This document shows, piece after piece, positions 18,089 through 27,383 of a stretch of DNA of 64,000 nucleotides. Location: the NCBI RefSeq assembly GCF_000011085.1, contig NC_006396.1, forward strand, positions 2,604,001-2,668,000, in the 5' to 3' direction. The notes beneath the pieces are model-generated. The model worked only from the letters and a program-made list of their open reading frames with translations. It had not been told where the DNA came from and ran no database searches. This DNA comes from Haloarcula marismortui ATCC 43049. Lineage in GTDB: Archaea; Halobacteriota; Halobacteria; Halobacteriales; Haloarculaceae. The first letter of the stretch is position 1, and every line of letters starts with the position of its first letter. The translations under genes were made by a program, and so were the position numbers.

Positions 18089-18811
18089 ATGCACGACGGA
18101 ACCCGTGTGATAGCTGGCGAGTGTACGACTGTCTTCGAGGGACCGCGCGAGCGAGAGCAGCGCGGCGATGTCCTCGTCGTCGTTAAACCGGACAACACTG
18201 TTCTCGTTCACGACGCTGAGGGGTATCAGCCCGTTGCGTGGCTCACGCGCGCCGAAAGCGTCACCATCGACAGCGGAACGGTGACCGCCCGTGACGGTGA
18301 CGAACTCCTCCGGGTTGTCACTCACGACGAACACGGCAGTGCCCGCTATCCGGCCTCGAACGCCGGCGTTCCGGTACGTGACTGCCCAGACTGCGCCGGG
18401 ACCTTGGTTCGCGCTCGAAGCGAAGTCACCTGTACCGGCTGTGACGCCGCCTACGGGATTCCGAGCGATGCCGCGGTCACCGGCGGCCGTTGCGGAGACT
18501 GCGGACTCCCCACGCTTCGGGTGGAACGCGGGCGGGCGTTCGAACTGTGTCTCGACCGCGGCTGTGACTCACTGGACGACGCTGTCACTGCGGCCTTTGA
18601 CCGCGAGTGGGACTGTCCCAACTGCGACGGTGACCTGTTGGTCCTCCGCCGCGGCGGCCTGCTCGCCGGCTGTGAGCACTACCCCGACTGTGACACTGGC
18701 TTCTCGATGCCGTCCGGCGTCGTCGTCGGTAACTGTGACTGTGGCCTGCCGCTGTTCGAAACCGCTGGCGGCACGCGCTGTTTGGACAGTTCTTGCGAAA
18801 AACAGGGGTGA
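18089..18811 (+). CDS. NucS-N (DUF91) domain protein with topoisomerase-type C4 zinc ribbons
   Basis: 240 residues. The first 70 (ECTTVFEGPRE, then DVLVVVKPDNTVLVHDAEG and YQPVAWL) resemble the N-terminal dimerisation/DNA-binding domain of the mismatch endonuclease NucS. No NucS nuclease domain follows. Instead there are about four Cys4 zinc-ribbon modules: CPDC...CTGC, CGDC...CLDRGC, CPNC...CEHYPDC and CDC...CLDSSC, the third like topoisomerase IA C-terminal fingers. It probably binds DNA or RNA. TTTAAATA at 18058-18065 lies 27 nt before the ATG, so the mRNA should be leaderless. endA follows 87 nt downstream. Confidence 0.85.
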   Translation: MHDGTRVIAGECTTVFEGPREREQRGDVLVVVKPDNTVLVHDAEGYQPVAWLTRAESVTIDSGTVTARDGDELLRVVTHDEHGSARYPASNAGVPVRDCPDCAGTLVRARSEVTCTGCDAAYGIPSDAAVTGGRCGDCGLPTLRVERGRAFELCLDRGCDSLDDAVTAAFDREWDCPNCDGDLLVLRRGGLLAGCEHYPDCDTGFSMPSGVVVGNCDCGLPLFETAGGTRCLDSSCEKQG

Positions 18812-18898
18812 GAGCTGGGTCTCCACACCCGCCCCATCCGGTTTCGCTGACGGCTCGGACCCGTAGGGGCTTTGTCGCCGCGGGAGCCACGTCAGGGC

Positions 18899-19906
18899 AT
18901 GGAACTGACGCTTGAGGGCGATGTCGTGCGGGCCGGCTACGAGGCGCGCGAGCGCTTCTACGACTCGCGCGGATACGGCAAGGTTCGTAACGGCGACATC
19001 GACCTGGCTCCGGTGGAGGCCGCACACCTCCTCTACCGCGGGGATATCGAGAGCATCGACGGCATGGATTTCCGGGGGTTCCTCGGGTCGGCGGCCGTCT
19101 CTGAGGTCGATTTCGCTGTCTACAAAGACCTGCGGGACCGCGGCTTCTATCTCACGCCGGCCCGCGAGGGATGGGTCGACGACGCTGCGGGCGCGGATTT
19201 CGTCGTCTATCCGCGCGGGAAGGGGCCGTGGGACAACGAGGTCGCCTACCGCGTCAGGATAATTGGCGAACGCGATACGGCTGTGGCCACTGATCTGGGC
19301 GGCTGCGTGCTGGCGGTCGTCGACGAGGAGAGCGAAGTGACGTACCTCGATACCGACCGACGCGAGGTCTCCGGGACCAGCGACGCCGCCGTCCCAGCGA
19401 CGGCGGGTGAACTGCTTGGAGAGCGGGTGGTGTGCTGGGAACCGCCGGCGGAACTGTACGAACAGGCGTTCTACGGGCAGCAACTGGGTGACGACGGCGC
19501 GGTTCAGCTCTCGCTCGTAGAGGCTGCGTACCTCACACAGGAAGGGATGCTTACAGTCGAGGGCGGAGCTGACGCTGTCGTCGAGCGAGGCCGCGAGGTC
19601 GAGGGCGACCGCTTCGACCGCCGGCTGGCCGTCTATACGGCGCTGCGAGCGAGCGGCGTTGCGCCAAAGACCGGCTTCAAATTCGGCGCGGACTTCCGGA
19701 CCTACGCCGACGTCGAAAGTGCCGAGAACCTTGGGCACTCAGAGCTACTGGTGCGAGTACTGCCGGCTGACCACCGCTTCGAACCGCGGGACCTCGCGCT
19801 GGACGTGCGGCTGGCCCACGGCGTCCGGAAGACGATGGTGTTTGCGCTCACGACAGACGGCGGCGACGAGATTGAATGGGTGGCCGTCGAGCGGCTAACG
19901 CCCTGA
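18899..19906 (+). CDS. endA: tRNA-splicing endonuclease
   Basis: Cuts tRNA introns at bulge-helix-bulge sites and, in archaea, takes part in pre-rRNA processing. At 335 residues it is the tandem-fused form of two endonuclease repeats that forms a homodimer. The second repeat keeps the catalytic triad: Tyr in FRTYAD, His in LGHSELLVR and Lys in GVRKTMVFA. The first repeat is the structural half. It should act on the BHB stems around the 23S gene in this window. Confidence 0.96.
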   Translation: MELTLEGDVVRAGYEARERFYDSRGYGKVRNGDIDLAPVEAAHLLYRGDIESIDGMDFRGFLGSAAVSEVDFAVYKDLRDRGFYLTPAREGWVDDAAGADFVVYPRGKGPWDNEVAYRVRIIGERDTAVATDLGGCVLAVVDEESEVTYLDTDRREVSGTSDAAVPATAGELLGERVVCWEPPAELYEQAFYGQQLGDDGAVQLSLVEAAYLTQEGMLTVEGGADAVVERGREVEGDRFDRRLAVYTALRASGVAPKTGFKFGADFRTYADVESAENLGHSELLVRVLPADHRFEPRDLALDVRLAHGVRKTMVFALTTDGGDEIEWVAVERLTP

Positions 19907-20036
19907 ATCGGTCGAACATTGCAGCGCTAGACTCCCGCTCGTTTACTGGCTCGGACAGCGCACCGAAACGAACCCTTTTTGCGCCGACCGGAACCAAAGC
20001 ACCTGTAACGTGGCTCACCGCGAGCCGACCACATCC

Positions 20037-21686
20037 ATGACAACGGACGACTCCCACCACGACGACGCATCGCCCGACGAGGACCGCCGCCAGTCGGGCG
20101 GAACGTGGCGGGAGCCTGACGCCCGCTCCGGCGGCGAACCAGTGCTACCGGACGGCGGTACTGAGGCTGAAGGGGCCGACGAGGCGACGCTCGACCCGTG
20201 GGGCTCTTCGACTATTGCCGACTACCGTAAGCTGTTCGAGCAGTTCGGCATCGAGGAGTTCGACGAGGTGCTTCCCGAAGTTCCCAACCCCCACTACCTG
20301 ATGCGGCGCGGCGTCATCTTCGGCCACCGGGACTACCGACCGGTCGCCGACGCAATGCGCAACGACGACCCCTTCGCCGCGCTGTCGGGGTTCATGCCGA
20401 CCGGCGACCCCCACATCGGCCACAAGCTCGTCTTCGACGAGATCATCTGGCATCAACAGCAGGGCGGGGACGCGTACGCACTCATCGCGGACCTCGAAGC
20501 CCACAGCGCCCGCGGGCTGTCGTGGGACGAAATCGACGAGCACGCGACGAACTACCTGCTGTCCCTGCTCGCGCTGGGATTCGACCCCGACGAGGGGACG
20601 CTGTACCGTCAGTCCGACAACCGCGAGGTACAGGACTTGGCGTTCGAACTCGGCGCAGAGGCAAACTTCTCGGAGTTGCAGGCCATCTACGACTTCGATG
20701 GCGAGACCGACATCTCCCACATGCAGTCGGTCGTCACGCAGATGGCCGATATCCTCTATCCGCAACTGGACGAGCCCAAGCCGACGGTCATCCCCGTCGG
20801 CCCGGACCAGGACCCGCACATGCGGCTGGCCCGAGACCTCGCCGCGCGGATGCGGTACTTCGGCGTGACGGAGGCGTTCGCCAGTTTCGAAGCCGACGGG
20901 GTTGAGCGGACACTGCTCCGCCAGGCCTACGACGCCCGCGAGGAGTACGCCGAGGACGCCGACCGACCACGGTGTGGCGAGGCTGCCGACTGGCTGCGCG
21001 ACCATCAGCCAGCGCCCGCCGACGCCCGCGAGTCCATCGTCGCGAAACTCGACGAGGCCGGAAAGGAACCGCTCCGACCGCGGATTCGGTTCCTCGACCG
21101 CAACGCCACCGACGCGGCCTTCGAGGCCCTCATCGAAGCCATCGACGGGGAGAAACGGGTGTACGACGAGCACATCGACACCTTCGATCTGGACCACGCC
21201 GAGGCTGAGGAGCTGGCTCGCCAGGTCGAACTCGACAACGGCGGCTACGGCTTCCAGCCGCCGTCCTCGATCTACCACCGGTTCATGACCGGCCTCACCG
21301 GCGGCAAGATGTCCTCGTCGATTCCAGCCTCCCACATCTCGCTGCTGGACGACCCGGAGGACGGCTACGACAAGGTAAAATCGGCGACTACCGGCGGTCG
21401 CTCCACGGCCGAGGAACAGCGGGAGAAAGGCGGCAAAGCCGACGAGTGCCCGGTGTATGAACTGTACGCGTATCTGCTCTCGGGCGACGACGACGAGTTC
21501 GCCAAAGAGGTCTACGACGAGTGCGTCGGCGGCGAACGCCTCTGTGGCGGCTGCAAAGAACAGGCCGCCGAGCTGATGGAGCAGTTCCTCGAAGAGCATC
21601 AGGAGAAACGCGCTGAGTGGGAAGACAGGCTCGAGGAACTCGACATCGACCTCGACTCCGACCGCGCGCCGACGAGCGCGGACTGA
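20037..21686 (+). CDS. trpS: Tryptophanyl-tRNA synthetase
   Basis: Class I synthetase charging tRNA-Trp, 549 residues from ATG 20037; an in-frame GTG at 20010 would add nine. The first 55 residues are a low-complexity acidic extension. The HIGH motif is GDPHIGHKL and the KMSKS loop is GGKMSSSIPAS. A conserved CVGGERLCGGCKEQAAELM segment near the C-terminus is shared with archaeal TrpRS. I looked for a Trp-codon leader upstream by analogy with pheST and found none. Confidence 0.96.
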   Translation: MTTDDSHHDDASPDEDRRQSGGTWREPDARSGGEPVLPDGGTEAEGADEATLDPWGSSTIADYRKLFEQFGIEEFDEVLPEVPNPHYLMRRGVIFGHRDYRPVADAMRNDDPFAALSGFMPTGDPHIGHKLVFDEIIWHQQQGGDAYALIADLEAHSARGLSWDEIDEHATNYLLSLLALGFDPDEGTLYRQSDNREVQDLAFELGAEANFSELQAIYDFDGETDISHMQSVVTQMADILYPQLDEPKPTVIPVGPDQDPHMRLARDLAARMRYFGVTEAFASFEADGVERTLLRQAYDAREEYAEDADRPRCGEAADWLRDHQPAPADARESIVAKLDEAGKEPLRPRIRFLDRNATDAAFEALIEAIDGEKRVYDEHIDTFDLDHAEAEELARQVELDNGGYGFQPPSSIYHRFMTGLTGGKMSSSIPASHISLLDDPEDGYDKVKSATTGGRSTAEEQREKGGKADECPVYELYAYLLSGDDDEFAKEVYDECVGGERLCGGCKEQAAELMEQFLEEHQEKRAEWEDRLEELDIDLDSDRAPTSAD

Positions 21687-21734
21687 GAACCGGGCCGCCA
21701 CACATGTTTCGTGTCGAGACGAGCACACGCATAA

Positions 21735-21743
21735 CGTTTATAT
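21735..21743 (+). promoter_or_regulatory. TATA box of the pheST transcription unit
   Basis: TTTATAT at 21737-21743 is a good haloarchaeal TATA element. Its centre is 27 nt before the ATG of the short Phe-rich ORF at 21767, so transcription should begin at or within a nucleotide or two of that ATG. No comparable box lies 25-30 nt before pheS itself, so pheST is probably transcribed from here with a leader of about 195 nt. Confidence 0.7.
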
Positions 21744-21766
21744 CCGCCAGTCACAACCGCTCAGAC

Positions 21767-21847
21767 ATGGTATCCGAATCCCACTGCGCCGGCGTCGCTT
21801 GCCAGCTGTCCGCTCGTTCGGGGTTCGGCTTCTTTTTTGCTGCCTGA
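21767..21847 (+). CDS. Putative Phe-rich leader peptide of pheST (attenuator-like)
   Basis: 26-codon ORF starting about 27 nt after a TATA box (leaderless) and ending 114 nt before pheS. The last nine codons read S-G-F-G-F-F-F-A-A then TGA, so four of the last seven sense codons are Phe. Two of these are TTT, a codon otherwise rare in these GC-rich genes, giving TTCTTTTTT, a T-run of the kind that can terminate archaeal RNA polymerase. Weak inverted repeats follow (AACCG...CGGTT at about 21912-21937). Context matches amino-acid-responsive attenuation. Coding status and mechanism are inferred. Confidence 0.6.
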   Translation: MVSESHCAGVACQLSARSGFGFFFAA

Positions 21848-21961
21848 CCGCGTGTGGACTCTGACGGCGTCGAGAGGCGTGGTCGGACGAAACCGCGAGC
21901 AGGAAGTGAGAACCGTTAACTGAGCGACCCGCGGTTATCCCCACAAGACCGAGACACCCGT

Positions 21962-23473
21962 ATGAAACGACCACAGGCACAGGTGGCCGTCCTGCAGGCC
22001 GCCGACGCACAGGAAGACAGGCGTATCGACGACGTGGCTGCGGAGGCTGACCTCAAGCCGGAAGCGGCCACCAGAGCGGCGTTCGAACTCGAAGCCGACG
22101 GACTGCTTGCCGTCTCCGAGGAGACGCTGGAACACTACGAACTCACCGAGGAAGGCGACCAGTACGTCCGCGAGAGTCTGCCCGAACAGGACCTTTACGA
22201 GGCAGCTATCGACGCCGGCGCAGCTGATGGTCCGGTCCAGATGGGGCAGGTCATCGGCGCGTCCGGCCTCGAAGGCGGCGCGGTCGACATCGCGCTCTCG
22301 AACTACGCCCGCAAGGCTTACGGTGAGATCGACAGCGGCGAAATCACGGCCAACCAAGATGCCGACCCCGGGTCCGACCCCGAGATGCTGGCACTGGAGG
22401 CCGTCGCAGACGGGCGTGTCGAGGACGCCGATGCGGACGCGCTCGAGCAGTTGGAACGGCGTGGGCTCCTCGACGTGCGTGAGGAAACCGTCCGCTCGGT
22501 CCAGCTCACCGACGACGGTGTCACCGCGCTGATGGAGGGCGTCGAAGCCGCCGAGACCGTCGACCAGCTCACCCCCGAGATGCTCACCAGCGGCGAGTGG
22601 GAGGATGTTGCCTTTACCGAGTACAACGTCGAGGCCGACGCCGAGGACGTGAGCCACGGCAAGGAGCACATCCTCCGCCAGACGGCCAACCGCGTGAAGG
22701 ACACGCTCGTCGGCATGGGGTTTTCCGAGATGGAAGGCCCCCACGCCGACGCCCAGTTCTGGATCAACGATTGCCTGTTCATGCCACAGGACCACCCGGC
22801 CCGGACCCACTGGGACCAGTTCGCCCTAGAGGAGCCCGAGGAGATCGGTCACCTCCCACCGGACCTCGTCGAACGGGTCCGCTCGGCCCACAAGGAGGGT
22901 GTCGGCCCCGACGGCGAGGGGTACCACTCGCCGTGGACCGAGGACATCGCCCGCGGGATGGACCTGCGCGGCCACACCACCTCGCTCTCGATGCGGTACC
23001 TCTCGGGCCATCAGGTCGGCGAACTTGACCCGCCCGAACGCTACTTCAGCGTCGAGAAGGTGTACCGCAACGACACGCTCGACCCGACCCACCTGCTCGA
23101 GTTCTTCCAGATTGAAGGCTGGGTGATGGCCGAGGACCTCTCCGTGCGGGACCTGATGGGGACGTTTACGGAGTTCTACGAGCAGTTCGGCATCACCGAC
23201 CTGGAGTTCAAGCCCCACTACAACCCCTACACGGAGCCGAGCTTCGAACTGTTCGGCACCCACCCCGAGACCGGCGAGGTCGTTGAGGTTGGCAACTCCG
23301 GTATCTTCCGCGACGAGGTACTCACGCCGCTGGGCGTCGACTGCGACGTGATGGCGTGGGGCCTCTCGCTCGAACGACTACTCATGCTCATGTACGGCTT
23401 CGAGGACATCCGCGACGTGCACGGGACGCTGTGTGACCTTGAACTACTGCGGGAGACGGAGGTGATTCGCTGA
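21962..23473 (+). CDS. pheS: Phenylalanyl-tRNA synthetase, alpha subunit
   Basis: Catalytic subunit of the alpha2-beta2 class II enzyme, 503 residues. The N-terminal 200 residues are winged-helix tRNA-binding modules (RPQAQVAVLQAADAQ start). The catalytic domain has motif 2 around PERYFSVEKVYRNDTLDPTH and motif 3 in GLSLERLLMLMYG, with FKPHYNPYTEPSFELF in the Phe pocket. Its stop overlaps the pheT start (TGATG), so translation is coupled. It is preceded by the Phe-rich leader ORF. Confidence 0.97.
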   Translation: MKRPQAQVAVLQAADAQEDRRIDDVAAEADLKPEAATRAAFELEADGLLAVSEETLEHYELTEEGDQYVRESLPEQDLYEAAIDAGAADGPVQMGQVIGASGLEGGAVDIALSNYARKAYGEIDSGEITANQDADPGSDPEMLALEAVADGRVEDADADALEQLERRGLLDVREETVRSVQLTDDGVTALMEGVEAAETVDQLTPEMLTSGEWEDVAFTEYNVEADAEDVSHGKEHILRQTANRVKDTLVGMGFSEMEGPHADAQFWINDCLFMPQDHPARTHWDQFALEEPEEIGHLPPDLVERVRSAHKEGVGPDGEGYHSPWTEDIARGMDLRGHTTSLSMRYLSGHQVGELDPPERYFSVEKVYRNDTLDPTHLLEFFQIEGWVMAEDLSVRDLMGTFTEFYEQFGITDLEFKPHYNPYTEPSFELFGTHPETGEVVEVGNSGIFRDEVLTPLGVDCDVMAWGLSLERLLMLMYGFEDIRDVHGTLCDLELLRETEVIR

Positions 23474-25227
23474 TGCCGGTCGTCGACGTCGACCCCGACG
23501 AACTGCGGTATCTGACCGGCCACAGCGAGAAAGACGACGACGAACTCAAATCGGACCTGTTCAACCTCGGCCTCGAATTCGAGGGCTGGACCGAGGACGA
23601 CGAGTTCCAACTGGAGTTCGCGCCGGACCGACTGGACCGCCTCTCCGTCGAGGGGGTCGCCCGGTCGCTGCGGTATCACTACGGCGACGACCGCGGGGTG
23701 GAGATTCCCAACACGAACAGCGCTGACTGGACAATTGAGGTCGAGGACCAGCCCGACGAGCGCCCGTATGTCACCGGTGCTATCGTCCGCGGTCTGGATA
23801 TGGACGAGGCCGCGCTGGAGTCACTTATCCAGCTGCAGGAGAAGCTCCACGCGACGATGGGGCGCAAGCGGGCGAAAGGCGCGATCGGGGTCCACGACCT
23901 CACCATGCTGAAAGGCGACTCGGTCACGGACGAGACGGGGAAGTCTATCACCTACACCAGCGCCGACCCGGACGAGGCGACGTTCGTTCCGCTGGACGCC
24001 GACGCAGAGATGACCCCCAGCGAGGTCATGGCGTCTCACGAAACCGGCCAGACCTACGGTGACCTCGTGGCCGACTTCGACCGCGTCCCGGCAATCTACG
24101 ACGCAATCGGCCTGTTCTCGTTCCCGCCGGTCATCAACGGCCGCCGGACCGAGGTCAGCGTCGACTCCCGGGACCTGTTCATCGAGATGACCGGGACCAA
24201 CCAGTGGACCATCGACCACATGTGCAACATCGTCTGCTACGCGCTCGCCGCCCGCGGCGGCCAGGTCGAAAAGGTCGACGTGTCCTACGCTGATGACGCG
24301 CCCGGGGAGTACGCCGGCAAGACGCTGGAACGACCGGACTTCTCGGTCCGGACGAAGACGGTCACGCACGACCGTATCGAGTCCATCCTCGGCGTCTCAC
24401 TGGACAGCCGCGAGGTCGTCGACTACGCCGAGCGCGCCGGCCTCGATGCGACCGAGACTGAATCTGACGACGGTGTGGCATACGACGTTGAGGTCCCGCC
24501 GTACCGCGTCGATGTCATCCACCCGCTGGACATCATTGACGACATCGGCCGGGCGCTCGGATTCAACAGCCTCGAACCGACGTACCCCGACGTGTCGACG
24601 GTCGGCGGTCGGCATGAACGGTCTCGGCTTGAGGACGCCGCCCGCGACGCGCTCGTCGGCCTGGGCTTCGAGGACCTGCTGAACTTCCACATGACAAACG
24701 AGGTCGAGAACTTCGAGCGGATGAACCTCTCAACGCCGGAGGCCGAAGACGGAAACGACGCAGACACTGTCGGTCTGGCTGACCCGGTCACCATTCAGGA
24801 GCCATACAGCGAGGACTACACCATCCTTCGGACGTGGGCGCTTCCCTCTATCATGATGGTGTTGGAGAACAACACCCACCGGAGCTACCCGCAGGACCTC
24901 GCCGAAATCGGGCTGGCCGCCGGTCTCGACGACTCGGAGAACACCGGCGTCGCCGAACACCGCACTGTTGCCGCCGCGCTCGCGCGCACAGACGCCTCAT
25001 ACGAGGACGCGAAGGCCCGACTGCAGGCGCTCGCCGACGCCTTCGACAAGGACCTCGAAACGCCACCAACCACGCATCCGTCGTTCATCGGCGGCCGCGC
25101 CGCCGAAGTGGTTCTCGACGGGGAGTCGGTCGGCGTCATCGGCGAGATTCATCCGAAAGTGCTTGTCGAACACGATCTGGAGCTGCCGGTCGCAGCATTC
25201 GAGTTCCGGCTGGACGCGCTGGCGTAA
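23473..25227 (+). CDS. pheT: Phenylalanyl-tRNA synthetase, beta subunit
   Basis: Structural, tRNA-binding and editing subunit, 584 residues, the short archaeal/eukaryal type without the bacterial N-terminal EMAP domain. The B3/B4 editing module lies around residues 90-270 (FSFPPVINGRRTEVS), the B5 domain follows (IESILGVSLDSREVVDYAERAGL), and the C-terminal half is a catalytic-like fold (PLDIIDDIGRALGFN). It overlaps pheS by 1 nt. Confidence 0.97.
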   Translation: MPVVDVDPDELRYLTGHSEKDDDELKSDLFNLGLEFEGWTEDDEFQLEFAPDRLDRLSVEGVARSLRYHYGDDRGVEIPNTNSADWTIEVEDQPDERPYVTGAIVRGLDMDEAALESLIQLQEKLHATMGRKRAKGAIGVHDLTMLKGDSVTDETGKSITYTSADPDEATFVPLDADAEMTPSEVMASHETGQTYGDLVADFDRVPAIYDAIGLFSFPPVINGRRTEVSVDSRDLFIEMTGTNQWTIDHMCNIVCYALAARGGQVEKVDVSYADDAPGEYAGKTLERPDFSVRTKTVTHDRIESILGVSLDSREVVDYAERAGLDATETESDDGVAYDVEVPPYRVDVIHPLDIIDDIGRALGFNSLEPTYPDVSTVGGRHERSRLEDAARDALVGLGFEDLLNFHMTNEVENFERMNLSTPEAEDGNDADTVGLADPVTIQEPYSEDYTILRTWALPSIMMVLENNTHRSYPQDLAEIGLAAGLDDSENTGVAEHRTVAAALARTDASYEDAKARLQALADAFDKDLETPPTTHPSFIGGRAAEVVLDGESVGVIGEIHPKVLVEHDLELPVAAFEFRLDALA

Positions 25228-25260
25228 GTCCGGCTGAGCCGGCGCAGCGCTCCCTCGGCT

Positions 25261-25740
25261 CTACTTGTCGCTCGGATACACGTACTCTACGTCCCTCGGC
25301 TTCCCGGTTTCTTCTTCGTCGGTTTCGATGACGATGGTCGATGAGAGCTTGTTGAACAGCCGCAGCCCCTCCTTCTCGTAGGCCAGCCAGCCGACGAGGA
25401 TATCGAGGGGCAGCAGGAACGCCTTGCCGAAGCTCTCGATGGCCGCTGTCACGTAGTCGATGGCTTCGCCGCGTTCGTCCGTGACGGCGATACTCATCAC
25501 TATTTTTCCGACCGACTGCCCTTGCCGGCCTTCCAAGACCGTCCAGTACACGAAAAGGCCGAGTCCGTTCAGGCCGGTGAACGGAGTGGTACCCGAGAGG
25601 CCACCGGCCAGGAGAGAGAACACGCCAGCGGCCTCGCCAAGTGCGGAGAGGACGGCACCGACGAGCAGGATGTCGAGGAGCCACGCGAGAAAGCGGTCGT
25701 CCCAGGACGCGATGTGCAGCGTACGGCGGGTGTCGGCCAT
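25261..25740 (-). CDS. RDD-family membrane protein
   Basis: 159 residues from ATG 25740. Starts with the family-defining R-x-x-A/D pattern (WDDRFLAWLLDILLVGAVLS); the second helix is GLNGLGLFVYWTVLEG, followed by the conserved GQSVGKIVMSIAVTDERG and a third helix FLLPLDILVGWLAYE. RDD proteins are small integral membrane proteins, some proposed to be transporters; the role here is unknown. It converges with pheT, 33 nt away. Confidence 0.87.
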   Translation of the reverse strand: MADTRRTLHIASWDDRFLAWLLDILLVGAVLSALGEAAGVFSLLAGGLSGTTPFTGLNGLGLFVYWTVLEGRQGQSVGKIVMSIAVTDERGEAIDYVTAAIESFGKAFLLPLDILVGWLAYEKEGLRLFNKLSSTIVIETDEEETGKPRDVEYVYPSDK

Positions 25741-25779
25741 GTCGGCGGTTCGCTGCAACTGTAGTTCAAGACTCGCCAG

Positions 25780-26832
25780 CTACAGGTCTGCACCGACGGC
25801 GTCCTCGACCGAGTCGAAGCCGTCTTCGGCGAGCAAGTCACGCAGTCCCGAATTGATTTCGCGGGCGATTGACGGACCGCGATAGACCAAGCCGGTGTAC
25901 AACTGGACGAGTGAGGCCCCGGCGCGGATCTTCCGGTATGCGCCCTCCGCTGTCGAGACGCCACCGACGCCGACGACGGGCACGTCGACACGCTCGGCGA
26001 CGAACCGTACCATCTCAGTCGCCTGATTTTCGATTGGCTTCCCCGAGAGGCCGCCCGTCTCGACCGCGTTCGGCGAGCGCAGACTGGCGGGCCGTTCCGT
26101 CGTCGTGTTGGTCGCGACGACGCCGTCTAGGTCGAGTTCAGTCACCAGATCAAGTGCATCCTCAACTGCCGGCTCGGGGAGGTCCGGCGAGAGCTTCACG
26201 AGCAGCGGGGCCGCGCCAGCGTCCTGTAGCTCACTGAGGATCGCTTCCATCGCGTCGCGGTTCTGCAACTCCTCGAACCCTTCGGAGTTGGGGCAGGAGA
26301 CGTTGACGACAAAGAAGTCCCCGCCTTCGGCGACGTGTTCGTACGTGGTCCGGTAGTCGTCTGGGGCCTCATTCGTTCCGACGTGTTCCGTCTTGGCGAT
26401 GTTGACGCCGACCGGGAACGGGGCGTCGACGTTTTTCAACCGCTCGCCGATGACGATGGCCCCGTCGTTGTTCAGTCCCATCCGGTTGATGATGGCCTCA
26501 TCTGCTTTGAGCCGGAACATCCGCGGGCGGGCGTTCCCCGCCTGTGGCTCGGCCGTGACACCGCCGACCTCGGCGAAGCCGAAGCCGAGCGATGCCAGGG
26601 TTTCGGGGATGGTCGCGTTCTTGTCGAATCCAGCGGCGACGCCGACTGGATTGTCGAAAGTGTGGCCAAACGCCTCCACGGCGAGTCGCTCGTCAGCGAC
26701 GGTGTAGCGGTCGGCCATCACGTCGGCGACACGTGTGCCGTCGACTGTCTCTAGCAGTCGGTGGACACTCTTATTGGCGGTTTCTGCTGGCAGCGAAAAC
26801 AGGAATGGTTTCGCGATATCGTAGGGTCTCAT
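25780..26832 (-). CDS. pyrD: Dihydroorotate dehydrogenase, class 2
   Basis: Oxidises dihydroorotate to orotate in pyrimidine synthesis, passing electrons to quinone. The 350-residue protein has the class 2 N-terminal helix (AKPFLFSLPAETANKSVHRL) that docks on the membrane, FMN-binding VGVAAGFDKNATIPETLASL, the NRMGLNNDGA strand, the catalytic Ser region FFVVNVSCPNSEG, and phosphate-binding VGVGGVSTAEGAYRKIRAGA. RDD and pyrD are separated by 39 nt and may be cotranscribed. Confidence 0.96.
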   Translation of the reverse strand: MRPYDIAKPFLFSLPAETANKSVHRLLETVDGTRVADVMADRYTVADERLAVEAFGHTFDNPVGVAAGFDKNATIPETLASLGFGFAEVGGVTAEPQAGNARPRMFRLKADEAIINRMGLNNDGAIVIGERLKNVDAPFPVGVNIAKTEHVGTNEAPDDYRTTYEHVAEGGDFFVVNVSCPNSEGFEELQNRDAMEAILSELQDAGAAPLLVKLSPDLPEPAVEDALDLVTELDLDGVVATNTTTERPASLRSPNAVETGGLSGKPIENQATEMVRFVAERVDVPVVGVGGVSTAEGAYRKIRAGASLVQLYTGLVYRGPSIAREINSGLRDLLAEDGFDSVEDAVGADL

Positions 26833-26937
26833 TGTGTGGGTGGTCCGGTTGGTTCAAAGAACGGTGGTGACCGACCGAGATCGAGCGTCGGCCCAAACAG
26901 CCCCGCCCAGTGGCACTGTGTCACCGTCGATGGTGCC

Positions 26938-27135
26938 TCAAAAGTCGTGTTCGACCTCTTCAGGGTCTGCTTTCTGGATAATAATCTTGTTGTCACGGAC
27001 GCGAACGAACACCTCATCACCGATCTCCATCCCAGCGACGGCTAGCTCGTCTTCATGAATGTTGATATGTACGTTGTGGTACTCGCCGTCCTCATCTTTG
27101 GCGCCACTCGGGCTAAGCTTCTTCTTTCGCACCAT
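26938..27135 (-). CDS. Small AbrB/SpoVT-like protein
   Basis: 65 residues with a swapped-hairpin-type beta pattern: KKLSPSGAKDEDGEYHNVHI, then HEDELAVAGMEIGDEVFVRV and DNKIIIQKADPEEVEHDF. The L...G...GDEV.VRV...I.I spacing is that of AbrB/MazE DNA-binding domains, and such small proteins are common in haloarchaea. It could be a chromatin or transcription regulator. It is divergent from the MC1 gene, with 248 nt between the starts. Confidence 0.82.
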   Translation of the reverse strand: MVRKKKLSPSGAKDEDGEYHNVHINIHEDELAVAGMEIGDEVFVRVRDNKIIIQKADPEEVEHDF

Positions 27136-27383
27136 CGCGCTATCCTACTCCGCACTTCACCGCAGGATACACTTAAGTCTACCGTGCCGCCGGTCGCTGG
27201 CTGGCGGTTTTGTGGACGCGCGTGACGATTTTAGTCCGAATATCTGGCCTGAACTGGCCGGTCTGGGGGGTCGCAACAGCGCGTGATGGCCTCAGTATAT
27301 AAAAGGACCCCCTGACGGAGGGCGGATTGGGGGGTATATTTATGTTCTGCCATGTGCTGAATTGGCATGGAGCGGTGAAATCC

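Noticed and set aside
19907-20036. A Trp-codon leader ORF ahead of trpS, by analogy with pheST
   Set aside because: No short ORF with Trp codons. A T-run at about 19974-19979 is present without a reading frame to match.
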